Part shown: positions 11,690-24,123 of the stretch, one piece after another
Numbering within the stretch: the first letter of the stretch is position 1
How the letters are laid out: every line of letters starts with the position of its first letter
Origin: Cinnamomum chago
Lineage: Eukaryota; Streptophyta; Magnoliopsida; Laurales; Lauraceae
Assembly (NCBI GenBank): GCA_038049695.1
Contig: CP142452.1
Location: forward strand, 49,062,501 to 49,126,500
Length of the DNA: 64,000 nt
Direction: 5' to 3'
Program-made: the position numbers and the translations under genes
Notes under the pieces: generated by a model
Told to the model about the DNA's origin: nothing
Databases searched by the model: none
What the model saw: only the letters and a program-made list of their open reading frames with translations

Positions 11690-12390
11690 AGAGAGATTAC
11701 TGATGATAAATATAAAATGATGTAGTAGTCCATTGTACTTCACAGATGCTAGATATGTGACATCCCTCAAGCTCACAATTAACATGATTTGAAGAGAGAG
11801 AGATTGCAGAGAAAAGACTTTGTGGAGTCTTGTTCCCACGATGATCAATTTATATAGTAGTACATAGTACTCTGCAGATGCTAGATATGTGGACCTCCCT
11901 CAAGCTCACGATTGACACAATTTGAAGAGAAAGAGAGATTGCAGTGGCAAGGCTTAGTGGAGTCTTGTTCCCACGAGGATCTATTTATACTAGTATTGTT
12001 AGAAAGAGGATGTGGTTTGGCTGTTACAACTACTTATTTAGAGAGATTTATCGAATCCTATTGTCACAACCATTTTGCGACAAGAAAGGGCCATTTGACC
12101 CAATAGTTCCATAAGTCCATTTAGTCCTTGATGTCCTGGTCCACTTAAGTATCGGCTGTGTATTTGATACCAACCCTCAAATTGATGTTGGGAATTCAAT
12201 TAACAGAAATCCACATGTGAAAAATTGATGTCGGTCTGGAGGTATGGCTTTTGTGAAAATATCAGCAAGCTAGAGGTTTCCAGAAAGGGAAGAGTGATGA
12301 TAACTTTGAGATCATAGGCTTTGCATATATAATGACTGCCAGCTTCAATATGTTTAGTGCGCTGCATGGAATACTAGATTAGTGTTGATG
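11690..12390 (-). mobile_element. Ty1/copia 3' end: RNase H tail and LTR, degraded
   Basis: On the minus strand 12390-12190 encodes a copia RNase H C-terminus (TKHIEAGSHYICK, then a LADIFTKPLP-like stretch). It is followed by a short purine tract (TTGAGGG) and a likely LTR that starts TGGTATCAAATACACAG at 12172. Inside that LTR two ~155-bp tandem copies are visible (about 11720-11870 and 11872-12030), each with GCTAGATATGTG and TGGAGTCTTGTTCCCACGA. The left LTR end is uncertain. Old and broken. Confidence 0.6.
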
Positions 12391-12462
12391 GGAATTTCAT
12401 GTGGGACCCACTAGAGTGGGATGGCCCAAGGATTGGCTATATTAGCTAATTGGCTATCCTTA

Positions 12463-15079
12463 TTTTTTTTATTGGTACTGAAAACTTTCATTAAGAAAGG
12501 GTTAATCCACAAGATCAAAACCCCAACCACTAAGGGAAGGGAAAAGAGAACGTATAAGAGCATTCTACCCTTGCCCCAAGAAGAATAAAAAAAGAAACAA
12601 CATCATCAAAAGGGAAAGAAAGCAAGCTACAAGGCATAGGCAGCAAAAGGAAGAGATTTGTCCACCCCTTGATCTGCCAAAGAATCGGCAAAGTTATTAG
12701 TTGACTGCCCAACATGCTGAAAAACCACGCCAAAATAAGGAGATAACATCTTAATCTCATTCAAGTAAAATTGAAATCTTCACAGGGGCATGACAGAGGA
12801 AGATACCCAAGAGATAACATTCTGCAAGTCACTTTCCACCACTAACTTGGATCCAAATGTAGAGATATAAAACCGAAGAGCTTCTAGGATAGCCACCACT
12901 TCCGTTTCATTAGATTTCATGCATCCCACATGCTTAGAGAACATGGCTAACACTACCATCACTATTATGAAGCACCCCTCCAATTCTTGCTGGACTTGGT
13001 TTATCTCAGGCTTAATGTTACGAAATTCGGTTCGTTTTAGCTGAAATTCCCGAATAATATCGGTTCGTTCGCTCTATTTAAACAAATAGGATCTTTGTAA
13101 TTATTCGTTTCAGAATTCATTCCAGTTCGGTTTGAATTTCATGATTTTGGGCCCATTCATCCAATTCATTCGATTCGTCCAATTATTTGTCCCAGCATTT
13201 AGGTTGCCTTTAAAATTGAAAACAATGAAAACGAGGGCGCTAAACATAATTTTTTGAACTTAAAAAGTAAAAGTAAAATACACCTTTTTAGCATTTTGGC
13301 TTAGAGAAATTCGTGGGCTCCACTGTGGAGCCCATCTATTAAAAATCTAAATAACTACATCGGTCCTAATAAAATTTAATTCCAATAAAAAATATTTTAG
13401 TATGAATAAGCTAGCCAAATATGAAATAGCCTATCAAATATAAATTAACGTACTGTATTGATTTAGTAGAATAAACTAAATGTATCATATATTATTTTTA
13501 CATTTATATATATATAATAAATTTTTTTCTGAAATATTTCACCAAAATATTCAAATCCGTTGAAACATTTCATTTGAAGGCCAAACCGAAATGGCATACA
13601 AATCGAAATTCACAATTATGCTTTAGCTGCCCCCACCAACATTGAACTTCAAAACCCCACGGGACGACGAAGCCCAAGGAAGAACTTCTCTCACCTTAGG
13701 AACCCCACAAAGAATGGAAGCCTCCCAGTTAGAGTAGATTCCATCTGCCTTTAAATTATCAAATTTGTCCCTGCAAGAAACCCACTTGGCAATTTGCTGA
13801 AACACCAAATGCATAATATCTTCCGCATCCTTCGAAACTCCTTTAAAAATTCTGTCATCCTTTTCCACATGGACTAAAGAATAGCAAAAGAAATTATCCT
13901 CCAAAGAGCCAGTCCATTGCCAAAAAAGGTGGAAGCCTCCATGTCTTAAACAAACTCTTTAACAACCTTGGAAGGCACCGAGAAACACCACGCTTTGCCG
14001 GAAGCCGACACCATATAAAATAAGAGAAATCACAATGCAAAAATAAGCGATCAATTGCCTCCCGGTCTGACCCGCAAAGCTGACACAAGTTTGAGGACGA
14101 CTCCAACAAGATACCTCTCCTTCTAATGAAGTCCACTGTATACACTTTTCTAGAGACTGTTAACCAACAGAAAGCCTCCACTCAAGGAGGAGCCAAGCTT
14201 ACCCACAAAAGGGAACTGAAGTGCTTGATGTTTGGCTCTTCTTCCAAGCCCCTAGAAAAGGACTTAGTGGAGAAAATGCTAGCCGGGCTTGGCTTCCAAA
14301 TACAGAAGTCTACCTCTCCACTGCAAATAAAGACGTTAGAAAGTAGACTTAACAGAGATGCATACTCCAACTCCTCGGATTGCCTCAAACCTCTCCTAAA
14401 GGACACCACCCAACACACAAAAGCCCCCACCCTCTTAATTTTCTTTAACTGGAGAATGCTTATTAACCACCACCTTAAAAAACCTAGCAAACACCCCAAG
14501 CAAAGGACCCTCTCCCAACCAATCATCGAACTAGAAATGAACACGACTCCCCTTCCCCACTTTGAGCCCCATTATCCTACTGAACAACTTTGCCCCCAAT
14601 GGGGATCCATCCCCCGCCCTCAATATATTACCCCATAACCCAGACGCTCTATGCCTAGGGACTTCTACTAGGCACCCCCAAACATCCTCACCATATTTTG
14701 TTGCAATAACTATCCCCCAAAAGCCTACTTTTCTTCTCCCAACCTCCACCACCACTTAGCTAATAATGCCCAGTTCTTGAATTCCAGATAGCCAAGACCA
14801 AGACCAAGACCATGACCACTGGTCCATTACCATCCTCCCTTTTAGGTTTAATGACTTTGTCCCACCTCATAGGATGTAATTTCCTCTTCTCGTTTTATAC
14901 CTCCCATAAGAAAGTCGTTTCGATCCAATCCAAATTCTCCCTCACTGCCACTTGCAATAAAAGGAGAGATGTAGTACACAGTAAAATTTGATAAAGATGC
15001 CTTAATCAGGGTAATCCTCCATCGAATGAAAGATAACTTCTCTTCCAATCTGAAAGTTTTCGCTAGAAATTCTTAACAA
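12463..15079 (-). mobile_element. L1-type LINE 3' half, broken and interrupted
   Basis: Minus-strand order from the right: RT thumb-like region at 15048-14848 (WRITLIKASLSN, the classic plant LINE segment), then frames at 14755-14182, the zinc-binding zf-RVT region at 14181-13894 (CQLCGSDREAIDRLFLHCDFSYFIW), the linker at 13904-13623 ending VLKFNVGGGS, and RNase H resuming at about 13006 (KPSPARIGGVLH, KSNETEVVAILEALRFY, VESDLQNVISWV) down to 12640 (NNFADSLADQGVDK). A poly-T run near 12468-12475 marks the 3' tail. Several frameshifts break it. A TIR-bounded insertion (13007-13620) splits the RNase H domain, and the 5' part is lost where a hAT-like end begins at 15080. Confidence 0.85.
13007..13620. 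mobile_element. TIR-type non-autonomous element nested in the LINE
   Basis: About 610 bp of AT-rich, non-coding sequence that separates two parts of one LINE RNase H domain, so it is an insertion. Its ends are imperfect inverted repeats: GAAATTCGGTTCGT near 13021 against GAATTTCGATTTGT read inward from about 13612. The flanks GGCTTAA and GCTTTA may be a decayed target duplication. The superfamily is undetermined. Confidence 0.5.
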
Positions 15080-15240
15080 CATGGATGAAAATATCACGTA
15101 GGAGCCAATAAATCGGGCAAAGCGACATGAAATATCGCCGTTCACAACCGTATCGGTGTGTATCAACCACTATTTACCTGTAGCGGCTGATATGCACCGA
15201 TACGTTGCATATTCGACACAACTGAGGTATGAACGTAAAA
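15080..15240. mobile_element. hAT-like element end, truncated
   Basis: Starts CATGGATGAAAATATC, the same terminus as the intact element at 30900-31602, followed by a GTAGCGGCTGATATGC-type subterminal region. No matching right end or 8-bp duplication was found, so it is a fragment. It lies exactly where the LINE coding sequence stops. Confidence 0.45.
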
Positions 15241-15622
15241 GAAAACCCAGCCGGATTGTTGTTTATAGCTTCCAATTAATTTGGTTATTCTTTTCTTCTG
15301 TTTATGCTTTAGGAAAATGAATTTTCATTTTGATGATTATTAGGTTTTTGTACAATAATTTTCTTTCCATCTTGATAATTTGTGCTGTTCATGTCATTAT
15401 GTGGTGTAGCTTTCTAATGGAGGATCATATTGCGATGGACTCCTTGCAAGATCATAAGAACCAGGCTCTGCCACCTCCACCTCCGAGCTTACTTCTACAT
15501 AATATGAGTGAGTTATTTTTTTATTTTTCAATGATTAATAATTCATGTAGTAATCTGAACAACCAAGGTCTCTTTTATATGGGTTCTAACTAATCTCTAT
15601 CTTGTTGATGATAAGAGATGAT
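15241..15622. other. no gene recognised
   Basis: AT-rich sequence with a short open frame (15330-15593) that shows no known domain; I see nothing else before the copia target site. Confidence 0.35.
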
Positions 15623-15627
15623 ATGTA

Positions 15628-15925
15628 TGTTAACGCAAGCCCATTATAATATAAGTTTGGCCCATCCATGACCCATCTGCAAAGCCCATTATGTTATAAA
15701 CTTGTATAGCAATACATACTAAAATAGGAGATTTGATTGATTGATACTAGTCAGACTTGTACAGCAATACATACTAAAATAGGAGATTTGATTGATTGTA
15801 ATTGTAGCCCAAATTGGGCATCTCTGATCTATAAATTACAATGGTGAATCCTTAAGGAGATCATCGAATACAATTCTATTCAGTCTTGTTTTATGAGTGA
15901 TATTTCTTCTAGCTTATTCGTTACA
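15628..15925 (+). repeat. 5' LTR of the copia element
   Basis: 298 bp. It contains an internal direct repeat of about 44 bp (15700-15743 and 15755-15798, both with CAATACATACTAAAATAGGA) which is also present in the 3' LTR, so it predates the insertion. CTATAAATTACAATGG at 15830-15845 is a plausible TATA region. Confidence 0.95.
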
Positions 15926-16620
15926 TGGTATCAGAGCCAACCTTGGTGCAATAGAGAGATTAAAGCCATCTAATCTCTCTCGTTTAAAATTCTCAAGGAG
16001 AGTTTCTCCTCTGTCGACTGTTTTGAACGAGACTTACACGACGACAAGCTGTGAAGATCAACAAAGGGCCATCATCAACAGATCAGATCTGATCAGAAGG
16101 ACACCACAGTGCTGGTCGTCTGACATTCTGGGATTTTTTGGCTATTTTTTCAGAATTTTTTGAAGAATCAGAGGTAGGTTTTTTTATCACTGTTTGGGTT
16201 TACCAGTCTCTGCAATATCATTTCATCAAATCCGTCCATCTTTGAGCATAAGTATTCCGATTGCTGCAATTTGTGCTGTGTTGGTTCGAAATTTTTGTGG
16301 AGTATCTATCTGATCACCCTGATCTGGTATACTGCATCTCAAGTGGGCCCCACCTACTGTTTTATGCAGAAAATTTTGGTCGCCTGGACCAAATTTGTGA
16401 GCATTTTTTCTACAGATCTGAGATCTGTTGTGATCTGTTGAGTCAGAAAAATTTCTGGGCTGTTCTTGGTTCTCTGGTGTTGCTGTCTCCTTTAATCAAC
16501 ACTTTCTGCATGATCTACAATTAATCTGAGCTGTTTTTTTATTGCTGTCTGGTTACTGCTCACTTTGTTTGTGCCTTTACTGTCATCTGTCTGTTACTAT
16601 TGTCCTCTGTGGGTTGCAAA

Positions 16621-19600
16621 TGGACAAGAATGAAATGCAATTGATCAAATTCAATGGGAAAAACTATTCTGCTTGGGCCTATCAATTTGAGTTATATCTG
16701 AAAGGCAAAAAATTATGGGGCCACATTTCTGGTTCTATACAAAAGCCAACTGGAAATGAAAAATTGGAAGATTGGGAAACCAAAGAAGCACAAATTATGA
16801 GCTGGATGTTGGGCGCAGTGGAACCCCAATTTTTCCTACATCTTAAGCCCTATAAAACTGCTCAAGATATGTGGGGATATCTGAAACGCATATATCACCA
16901 AGAGAATTCAGCCCGTTGGTTCCAATTAGAACATGACATTGCTCAATATTCTCAAGGACAGATGGCTGTCTAGGAGTATTACTCTGGCTTCTTTGCTCTT
17001 TGGACTGAATACACAGATATTGCCTATGCCACTATCACCGGAGAAACTCTCTCTGGTATTCAGGAAGTTCATAAAATTACTCAGAGAGATCAATTCTTAA
17101 TGAAACTTCGGCCTGAATTTGAAAATGTTCGCTCCAATCTTCTGAGTCGGCATCCATCCCCCTCTTTGGAGACATGTCTCAATGAAGTGCTCCGCGAAGA
17201 ACAACGGATATTCACTCAGCATCAACTATCCCAACAATCATCCACTGGTCCCACTGAAGTAGCTTATGTAGCAAAAGGGAAACCCCCCAGACGCAACACT
17301 TTAACCCAGGATTTGAGCAAGATTCAATGCTTCACTTTAAGGAGTATGGACATTATTCTTCTCAGTGCAGAAGAAAAGTTTGTAACTACTGCAAAGCTAG
17401 CGGACATATCATTTCTGAATGCAGGAAACGACCAGAAAATCGAAATTCGCGTGCTTATTCTGCCATTGCTTCTTCAGATTCTCACTCTGTGGCACCTGCT
17501 TCTCCGTCTTCATCTATGTCTTCACAGCAATTTGCACCCAGCCCTCCTATCAACCCTGAAATGATTCAACAAATGATTCTCCAAGCATTCTCCTCCTTGG
17601 GCCTCTCAGGTAAAACCTCTCCGTCTCCTTCCATTTGGTATTTTGATTCTGGAGCATCAAATCATATGACTTCCTCTTCCAGACTCATGTCTCATATTCA
17701 ATCATATGATGGGAAACTCCAAGTTCAAACTGCAAATGGGGGTCATTTACCTATCACTGCCATAGGAGATATTCCACACAAATTGCCTTTGAATCATGTT
17801 TTTCTTTCACCTGGCCTCTCTACAAATTTGTTATCTGTTGGACAACTCGTAGATAATTAGTGTAATGTGTCATTCTCTTCTTCTGGTTGTGTTGTACAGG
17901 ATCAGGGGATGGGACAGGTGATCGCGAAGGGGCCTAAGTGCGGCCGGTTGTTTCCGCTTAGTCTACCTATACAACCTAGGGATGAATCTACTTCAGCTTT
18001 TTCATGTGTTCTTCAAAATAATGTGCATCTGTGGCACAAAAAATTAGGACATCCTAATTCGAACATATTGTTATCTTTGAAAAATTCTGGTTTGATTAAT
18101 AAAATGCAGTTTTCTACTTCTGATGTGAATATTGATTGTTCTGTTTGCAAATTAGGAAAAAGTAAGGCCCTTCCATTTCCTGTGCATACCTCTATATCCG
18201 AAAAATGTTTTGATTTGATTCATAGTGACGTTTGGGGTATAACACCAGTTATTTCTCATTCACACTTTAAATACTTTGTCACATTCATCGATGATCATAG
18301 CAGATTCACTTGGGTTTATTTTTTAAGGGCTAAATCAGAGGTGTTTGAGATTTTAAAAAAATTCCTGGCCTATGTTGAAACACAATTCTCCACTTGCATA
18401 AAGATTCTCCGATCTGATTCAGGTGGAGAATATGTGTCAAACAGATTTCAAGAATTTATCCAACACAAGGGGATTATCTCACAACGAACCTGTCCTCACA
18501 CTCCACAGCAAAATGGCATTGCTGAGCGGAAGAATCGCCATTTACTTGACATGGTTCGTTGCCTGCTACTTGAATCCTCTGTTCCCCCTAGATTCTGGCC
18601 GAAAGCTCTCTCCACTTCCGCTCATCTTATTAATCGGCTTCCGTCTTCCAAACTTCAAAATCAGTCCCCATATTTCCGTCTTTTTAACTCTCATCCTACA
18701 TATACACATCTTCGTCCTTTCGGATGTGTTTGTTTTGTTCATCTTCCTCCTTCTGAAAGGACGAAATTGTCTGCGCAAGCTACCAGATGTGTTTTTCTTG
18801 GTTACGCAACTCATCAAAAAGGATTTGTTTGTTATGATCCAGCTGCCAAAAGAATTCGTGTTTCTCGACATGTTGTGTTTTTTGAAAATTTATATTTTTT
18901 TTCTCAAACCCCTGATTCCTCCACTCCTATTACCATGACTAGATTACCACATTTTTCATCCGACACTTCTTCATCTTCTGTTGAAAGGTTCAAACCTGGA
19001 ATTGTATATCGGCGACGGACGGAACCACTCACTGCTACAATACAACCCCTTCAAGAGACACCTGATCCGGCACCTGATCCACCTCCCTTAGCCACTCCAC
19101 CAGCCCTTACTATGATGCCCACTCTTCGACGCTCCACACGTGTATCTCGGCCTCTTGATAGATATGGGTATTCTCCTTCATCTTTTCTTGCCACTCTATC
19201 ATCTGTTAACATTCCCACTTCCTATTCTCAAGCTGTGAAGCATGAATGTTGGCGGAAAGCTATGTCCGAGGAATTAGAAGCTCTACAGAATAATCATACA
19301 TGGGATGTGGTTGCCTGCCCGCCTACAGTTCGACCTATTGGGTGTAAATGGGGTTATTCGGTTAAATTGAAATCTGATGGCTCGCTAGACCGATACAAAG
19401 CTCGTCTGGTTGCTCTTGGTAATCACCAAGAATATGGCATCGACTATGATGAAACATTTGCTCCAGTTGCAAAAATGACTACTGTCCGGATGATTATTGC
19501 CATTGCAGCATCTCAAGCTTGGCCCATTCTTCAGTTAGATGTAAAGAATGCCTTTCTTCATGGTGATCTTAAAGAAGACGTTTATATGCGCCTTCCTACC

Positions 19601-20746
19601 GGGTGTTCCTCTTTCAGTAGTTCAGATGTGGCTAAACTCAGGCGTTCCCTCTATGGCCTTAAACAGGCTCCTCGCGCTTGGTTTGAAAAATTTCGGGATG
19701 CCTTGCTTATGATAGACTTCCAGCAAAGTCCGTATGATTCGTCACTATTTTTACATAAGTCTCCAAGTGGTATCACTATTCTTCTTGTTTATGTTGACGA
19801 CATCATTATTACTGGGACGGATTCCGCAATGATATCGAAGCTTCAATCCTCATTGCATCAATCATTCCATATGAAAGACCTGGGTCCCTTAACCTACTTC
19901 TTAGGTCTTGAAGTGCATCAAACAGAAAAAGGGATCATCTTGCACCAACACAAATATGCTCTAGACCTCATTGAACTAGCAGGACTCCAACAATCAACTC
20001 CAGTTGATACTCCTCTTGAAGTGAATTTGAAGCTCTCAAAGGATAGCGGGGATCTCCTTCCCGATGCCACGCTCTATAGGCAATTGGTTGGTAGCTTGAT
20101 CTACTTAACTCATACCCGCCCCGATATTTCCTTTGTTGTTAACATGGTCAGCCAGTATATGACTCAACCAAGGCATCTTCATTTGGCGGCTGTCCGACGA
20201 ATTATTCGTTACCTTCTTGGTACGACTACTCGTGGTCTATTTTTCCCTGCCGGCTCCCCCCTAAATCTTATTGCTTTCTCCGATGCTGATTGGGCGGGTT
20301 GTACTGACACCCGTCGGTCCACAACTGGGTGGTGTATGTATCTTGGCGATGCGTTGATATCCTGGAAATGTAAGAAACAAGATAAGGTTTCAAGATCTTC
20401 CACAGAAGCCGAATATCGCGCCATGTCTGCTGCCTGTGCTGAAATACTTTGGCTTCGTGGGCTACTCTCAGATCTCGGTTTTCCACAAAGCTCACCTAAG
20501 CCTCTCCATGCTGACAACACTAGTGCTATTCGTATTACAGAAAATCCAGTTTTTCATGAACGGACCAAGCACATCGAAGTTGATTGTCATTTCATTCGTG
20601 ATGAATATCTACGGGATGTCATTTCCCTACCATTCATTTCCTCTGGCTTCCAGATTGCGGACATCTTCACGAAGGGTCTTCCTCGCCCACGTCATCAATT
20701 CTTGTCCGGCAAATTGATGCTTACTGATTCTCCCGCATCAATTTGA
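16621..20746 (+). pseudogene. copia gag-pol region
   Basis: Domains in order. Gag starts at 16621 (MDKNEMQLIKFNGKNYSAW, typical copia gag). The zinc knuckle is near 17378-17420 (CNYCKASGHIISEC, CX2CX4HX4C). The aspartic protease is near 17635-17670 (WYFDSGASNHMT). Gag-pre-integrase and the integrase zinc site lie near 18030-18165 (LWHKKLGHPN, CSVCKLGK); the integrase core at 18190-18560 has HSDVWG, RSDSGGEY and TPQQNGIAERKNR. RT spans about 19240-20000 (WDVVACPP, LDVKNAFLHGDL, YVDDIIITG). RNase H spans about 20270-20650 (SDADWAGC, STEAEYRAM, ADIFTKGLP). All catalytic signatures are recognisable. The region as a whole is a fossil with a few breaks. Lineage within Ty1/copia is not resolved by eye. 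Confidence 0.93.
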
Positions 20747-20753
20747 GGGGGGG

Positions 20754-21051
20754 TGTTAACGCAAGCCCATTATAATATAAGTTTGGCCCATCCATGACCC
20801 ATCTGCAAAGCCCATTATGTTATAAACTTGTACAGCAATACATACTAAAATAGGAGATTTGATTGATTGATACTAGTCAGACTTGTACAGCAATACATAC
20901 TAAAATAGGAGATTTGATTGATTGTAATTGTAGCCCAAATTGGGCATCTCTGATCTATAAATTACAATGGTGAATCCTCAAGGAGATCATCGAATACAAT
21001 TCTATTCAGTCTTGTTTTATGAGTGATATTTCTTCTGGCTTATTCGTTACA
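20754..21051 (+). repeat. 3' LTR of the copia element
   Basis: 298 bp, about 99% identical to the 5' LTR and bounded by the ATGTA duplication. The purine tract immediately precedes it at 20745-20753. Confidence 0.95.
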
Positions 21052-21056
21052 ATGTA

Positions 21057-21707
21057 TGCCCACCATTCTAAAATTTATATTGCACACATCCCTTCTCCCA
21101 GCATATAACCACCACCCCACCCCAACCAGCATATAACCACCCCCCCGGCCCCCCGGCCCCCCCTGCCCCAACAAACACCACTACCAACACCATGACCACT
21201 GCCGCAACAAAGGCCTCATGGGTCTAGGATAGTAATCAACCAGCTATGAGGTCCCACATGAACAACTTAAATCACTCAAATGTAAATTGCCTAATTGAAT
21301 AAACTGAGGAATATGGTACCAATTGTGCAAAAATAGGGTGAAACGAGTTGAATTAAGGGTAGATCTTGATGCATCTCTTTGATCTATTTTATTGAGAATG
21401 GCTAAGGCTATTTATATAGTGCAATCGAAGAAGTCTACTCAAACTAGGAAGCCTAATCCCACAATTACTCTAGCCTAAAATAACTCAAATCTAAGAAATT
21501 AACTCTCATAAAAACAAATAAGTGCATTAACCCAAGATTATAAATAAACCCTACTGTTTCTCAATACTACTCCTGAAGGTGGCACATAGATTCTATTACC
21601 AGTTTGGAATAAACTCAGAAATCTGCTTCCTTTTGCAATGCTCTGATGAGGAACTTTGTCAGCTTCATCTTCATCGGACATTATCTTTGACGGATCTTAG
21701 ATCTATT
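21057..21707. other. no gene; C-rich low-complexity patch and a possible LTR remnant
   Basis: 21105-21172 is dominated by C runs. 21330-21560 contains TATTTATATAGTGCAATCG and looks like degraded LTR sequence, but no boundaries can be set. Confidence 0.3.
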
Positions 21708-21715
21708 CTTAGAAC

Positions 21716-22552
21716 CAAGGATTGGTTACAACGGGTGTGGAGGCTGGTGGCCAGAACGCTATGTAGTGGTAGCTGTGATACGTAGCGGTGTGAATTGAAA
21801 AGGTTTTCAAATTTATTTGAAAAAATATCTAAACAATCTAGAATATTGAAAAATGCTAGAATTTGACGCTTTTTTCATATAATAACTAAGATAGGGGGTG
21901 TAGCGGTCCCTTTAGTGCATACAATTTATGTATCGATGAATGATTAAAAAAATGTATTGATCTAATTTTTCCCATGTATTCTTGTTGGTCAGCTATACTA
22001 AGTTCGATTCTATTATGCATTTCTAAATTTCAAATTCAAATAAGCAATTTAGTATAACTGTATATATAACAAAGGATATATATAAACTATAAAATAATGC
22101 TTAAATAAAGTTTAAAGTTAAAACCGAATAACTAATTAACTTTTATCAAAACAAACAATGTATTCTAAAAAGAATACCTCTACCAAAGGGGGTGTCTACT
22201 AGGATATACTTAGAGAAGAACCATTAAGAGGAAACCGATTGCAATTCGGTGAGGTCATGTATTATTTTGGTTTTCTTTTAAGCATAGAAGGGTAGAATAG
22301 TTGCGTAGAAATGTTATTTAAAGAAAAGAAGAGAATAAATAAACCTTATTGTGCATTTAAAATTTTTTTGGAAAGTATTTTATCAAATTTTTTTCCCAGA
22401 AAGTAGCAGTCCGTCTCACTCCATAGGGGCCCTGTAGCGGTCTATAGCAAGCGTGGTGGATTGTAGCAGCTTTGTGGATGTGAGCGGCACTGAATACCAT
22501 TTATTGTAGTGGTCTTGGCTACTATGCGTAATGGCCGCTATTTTGATCCATG
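21716..22552. mobile_element. hAT-type non-autonomous element with 8-bp TSD
   Basis: 837 bp flanked by a perfect 8-bp duplication CTTAGAAC (21708-21715, 22553-22560). Termini are short imperfect inverted repeats: CAAGGATTGGTTACAACGG on the left, CATGGATCAAAATAGCGG read inward on the right. Subterminal GTAGCGG-type motifs recur at both ends. An 8-bp duplication with CA..GG termini fits hAT. It is related in opposite orientation to 30900-31602 (for example the block GGGGGTGTCTA near 22189). No transposase is encoded. Confidence 0.87.
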
Positions 22553-23615
22553 CTTAGAACTTGACTGATAAAAGAGGTGAAAAACTTCATGTGGCCCACA
22601 ATGTAGTACATACATTGTTTTTGGTGAAAATGATTCACATGAGTAAATGACTCACAGGTGAATCATTGACATGTGCAAAAGACTCACGTGAGATTCAGAT
22701 TCCACTGTTTTCAATTTCACCTATTTGCACATGTGAATTTAAAGTGCATCCAACGGGCATACGTTTTTGACAAAATTCTCACAATCCATGACGGATCATG
22801 ACCTCAAATTTGACCCTCTGGCCTTTCTAGGCCTTTTAAAGTTATTGAATGGTTCAGATCTTGAAAAGGGGGCCTACAGAAGTCCAAATCATAGATCTAC
22901 TGGTTTGGAGTTTTTCACAATCTAGGGTGAATTAACAGTTGAAAATTCCCCCCTTGCCGTTTTGGACATTCTAAAGAGGATAGACGGTTTGGATCTTGAA
23001 GTAGAGGCCCACCGGAATGTAAAAAAAAAAAAAAAAAAGAGAGACTAGGCAGTATACATAGTTCATCATGCCAGGTAGGGAAGGGGACATCAACAGTTAC
23101 AATGTTTTTTACGATTTTCTCATAGTTCATGAGAAATCGTGATCTGAAATTCAGCCCGCTAGCCGTTCTTGGCATTTAAAGCTAATCGACGGTTCGGATC
23201 TTGAAAGGGGGCCCCATAGAAGTCCATAATTCAGATCTAACGGTATGAGTTTTTCCCATATATCCGCAATCTAGGACGATCCAATGGCTGAAATTTGATG
23301 TCAGAGCCGTTTTAGACTTTTGAAGACGATTAACAGTTCTGATTATAGTTTTGGGGCCCACAAGAATGAGAAAGTAAATAAAAACATGGTAACCCCTTTT
23401 GGACGTCTGTGGCACTGTAGCGTGCAGTAACAGTAGCATGTGAAACGTTCAGAGGCAAGGTCTTGGACTTGGACACGGAATTGACAACATGGACAGATTT
23501 GACTATTGCACTAACAAAAGTTAGGATCGAGATTGCCGTATTTTGGTAGAAATTCAAGAAAACTGAAGCTGATATGAGGAAAAGGGGTAAAACTGATTTG
23601 TCGAATAGATTGAAA

Positions 23616-23765
23616 CATCATTCTAGTTGCATTCTTATTGTAATTTCCATCTACTTGAACCATTATGCTAGCATCCTTGTAGATTTGATGAGCAACATCT
23701 GGCCACTCTTTAAGCATCGGATAGTACTGACTAATGAAAGACGATCCAATTTGAATAGAACTCAT
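23616..23765 (-). pseudogene. NTF2-like domain fragment of a G3BP-type gene
   Basis: Fifty residues starting at an ATG (MSSIQIGSSFISQYYPMLKE, then DVAHQIYKDASIMVQVDGN and ATRMM) match the N-terminal NTF2-like domain of plant G3BP-type RNA-binding proteins, which bind nucleoporin-like FG partners and act in stress granules. Family features seen: the QxGxxFxxQYY helix, then H(Q)xYxDxS and the VDGN turn. The open frame continues to 23511 without family similarity, and I find no next exon, RRM or C-terminal part, so this is a first-exon fragment rather than a gene. It lies at the centre of the inverted-repeat structure, which suggests transduplication. The domain call is firm; the capture mechanism is inferred. 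Confidence 0.7.
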
Positions 23766-23781
23766 GGAAGCGGGAAAGGAG

Positions 23782-24123
23782 TGATGCAGAACGGGCCATA
23801 CCATAAGTGGTCCTGCCCAAAAATAGTTAGAGATATTTTATTTTATTTCCTTTTATCTTTCCTAATTATTAGTTAGCATGTTTCTAATTGTATTAAGGGT
23901 AGTTTCCATTATTAGATTAGGTTGCTTAGGCCCCTAAGCTTGCTTTTCCTATTTATATTACATTGTAGAGATGGAAATCTCAACCTTTGGAATTGAATAG
24001 AATTGGGGGTTTTCCCTTGGAGAGGTGTTTCCTCATGTTAGAAATCTTTGCGGAGATAATTTGAGGTGTCTTTGACATAGTGCTTTGGCACTCCCACAAG
24101 CCCTAGCCCTAGGGTCTGCATCA
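23782..24123 (+). repeat. probable solo LTR
   Basis: 342 bp bounded by TGATGCAG and CTGCATCA. It contains CCTATTTATATTACATTG as a possible TATA region. It lies 16 bp upstream of the NTF2 fragment's ATG (minus strand) and its terminus resembles that of the element at 5178-9065. The flanks (GAGTG on the right, GGAGTG overlapping the left end) give only an ambiguous duplication. Confidence 0.45.

Larger units (their letters stand above)
15628..21051 (+). mobile_element. young Ty1/copia LTR retrotransposon
   Basis: Two 298-bp LTRs (15628-15925, 20754-21051) start TGTTAACGCAAGCCC and end CGTTACA. A perfect 5-bp duplication ATGTA flanks the element (15623-15627, 21052-21056). PBS TGGTATCAGAGCC is at 15926-15938 and a purine tract GAGGGGGGG at 20745-20753. 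The LTRs differ at 3 of 298 sites (about 1%), so insertion is recent: under about 1 million years at commonly used plant rates, perhaps a few million if the lineage evolves slowly. The interior has the copia order gag, protease, integrase, RT, RNase H. It is nearly complete, with about two or three breaks in the gag-pol frame. Confidence 0.97.

Noticed and set aside
23782-24123. Clean 5-bp duplication for the solo LTR
   Set aside because: GAGTG on the right overlaps the left end only partly; I kept the LTR call but not the duplication.
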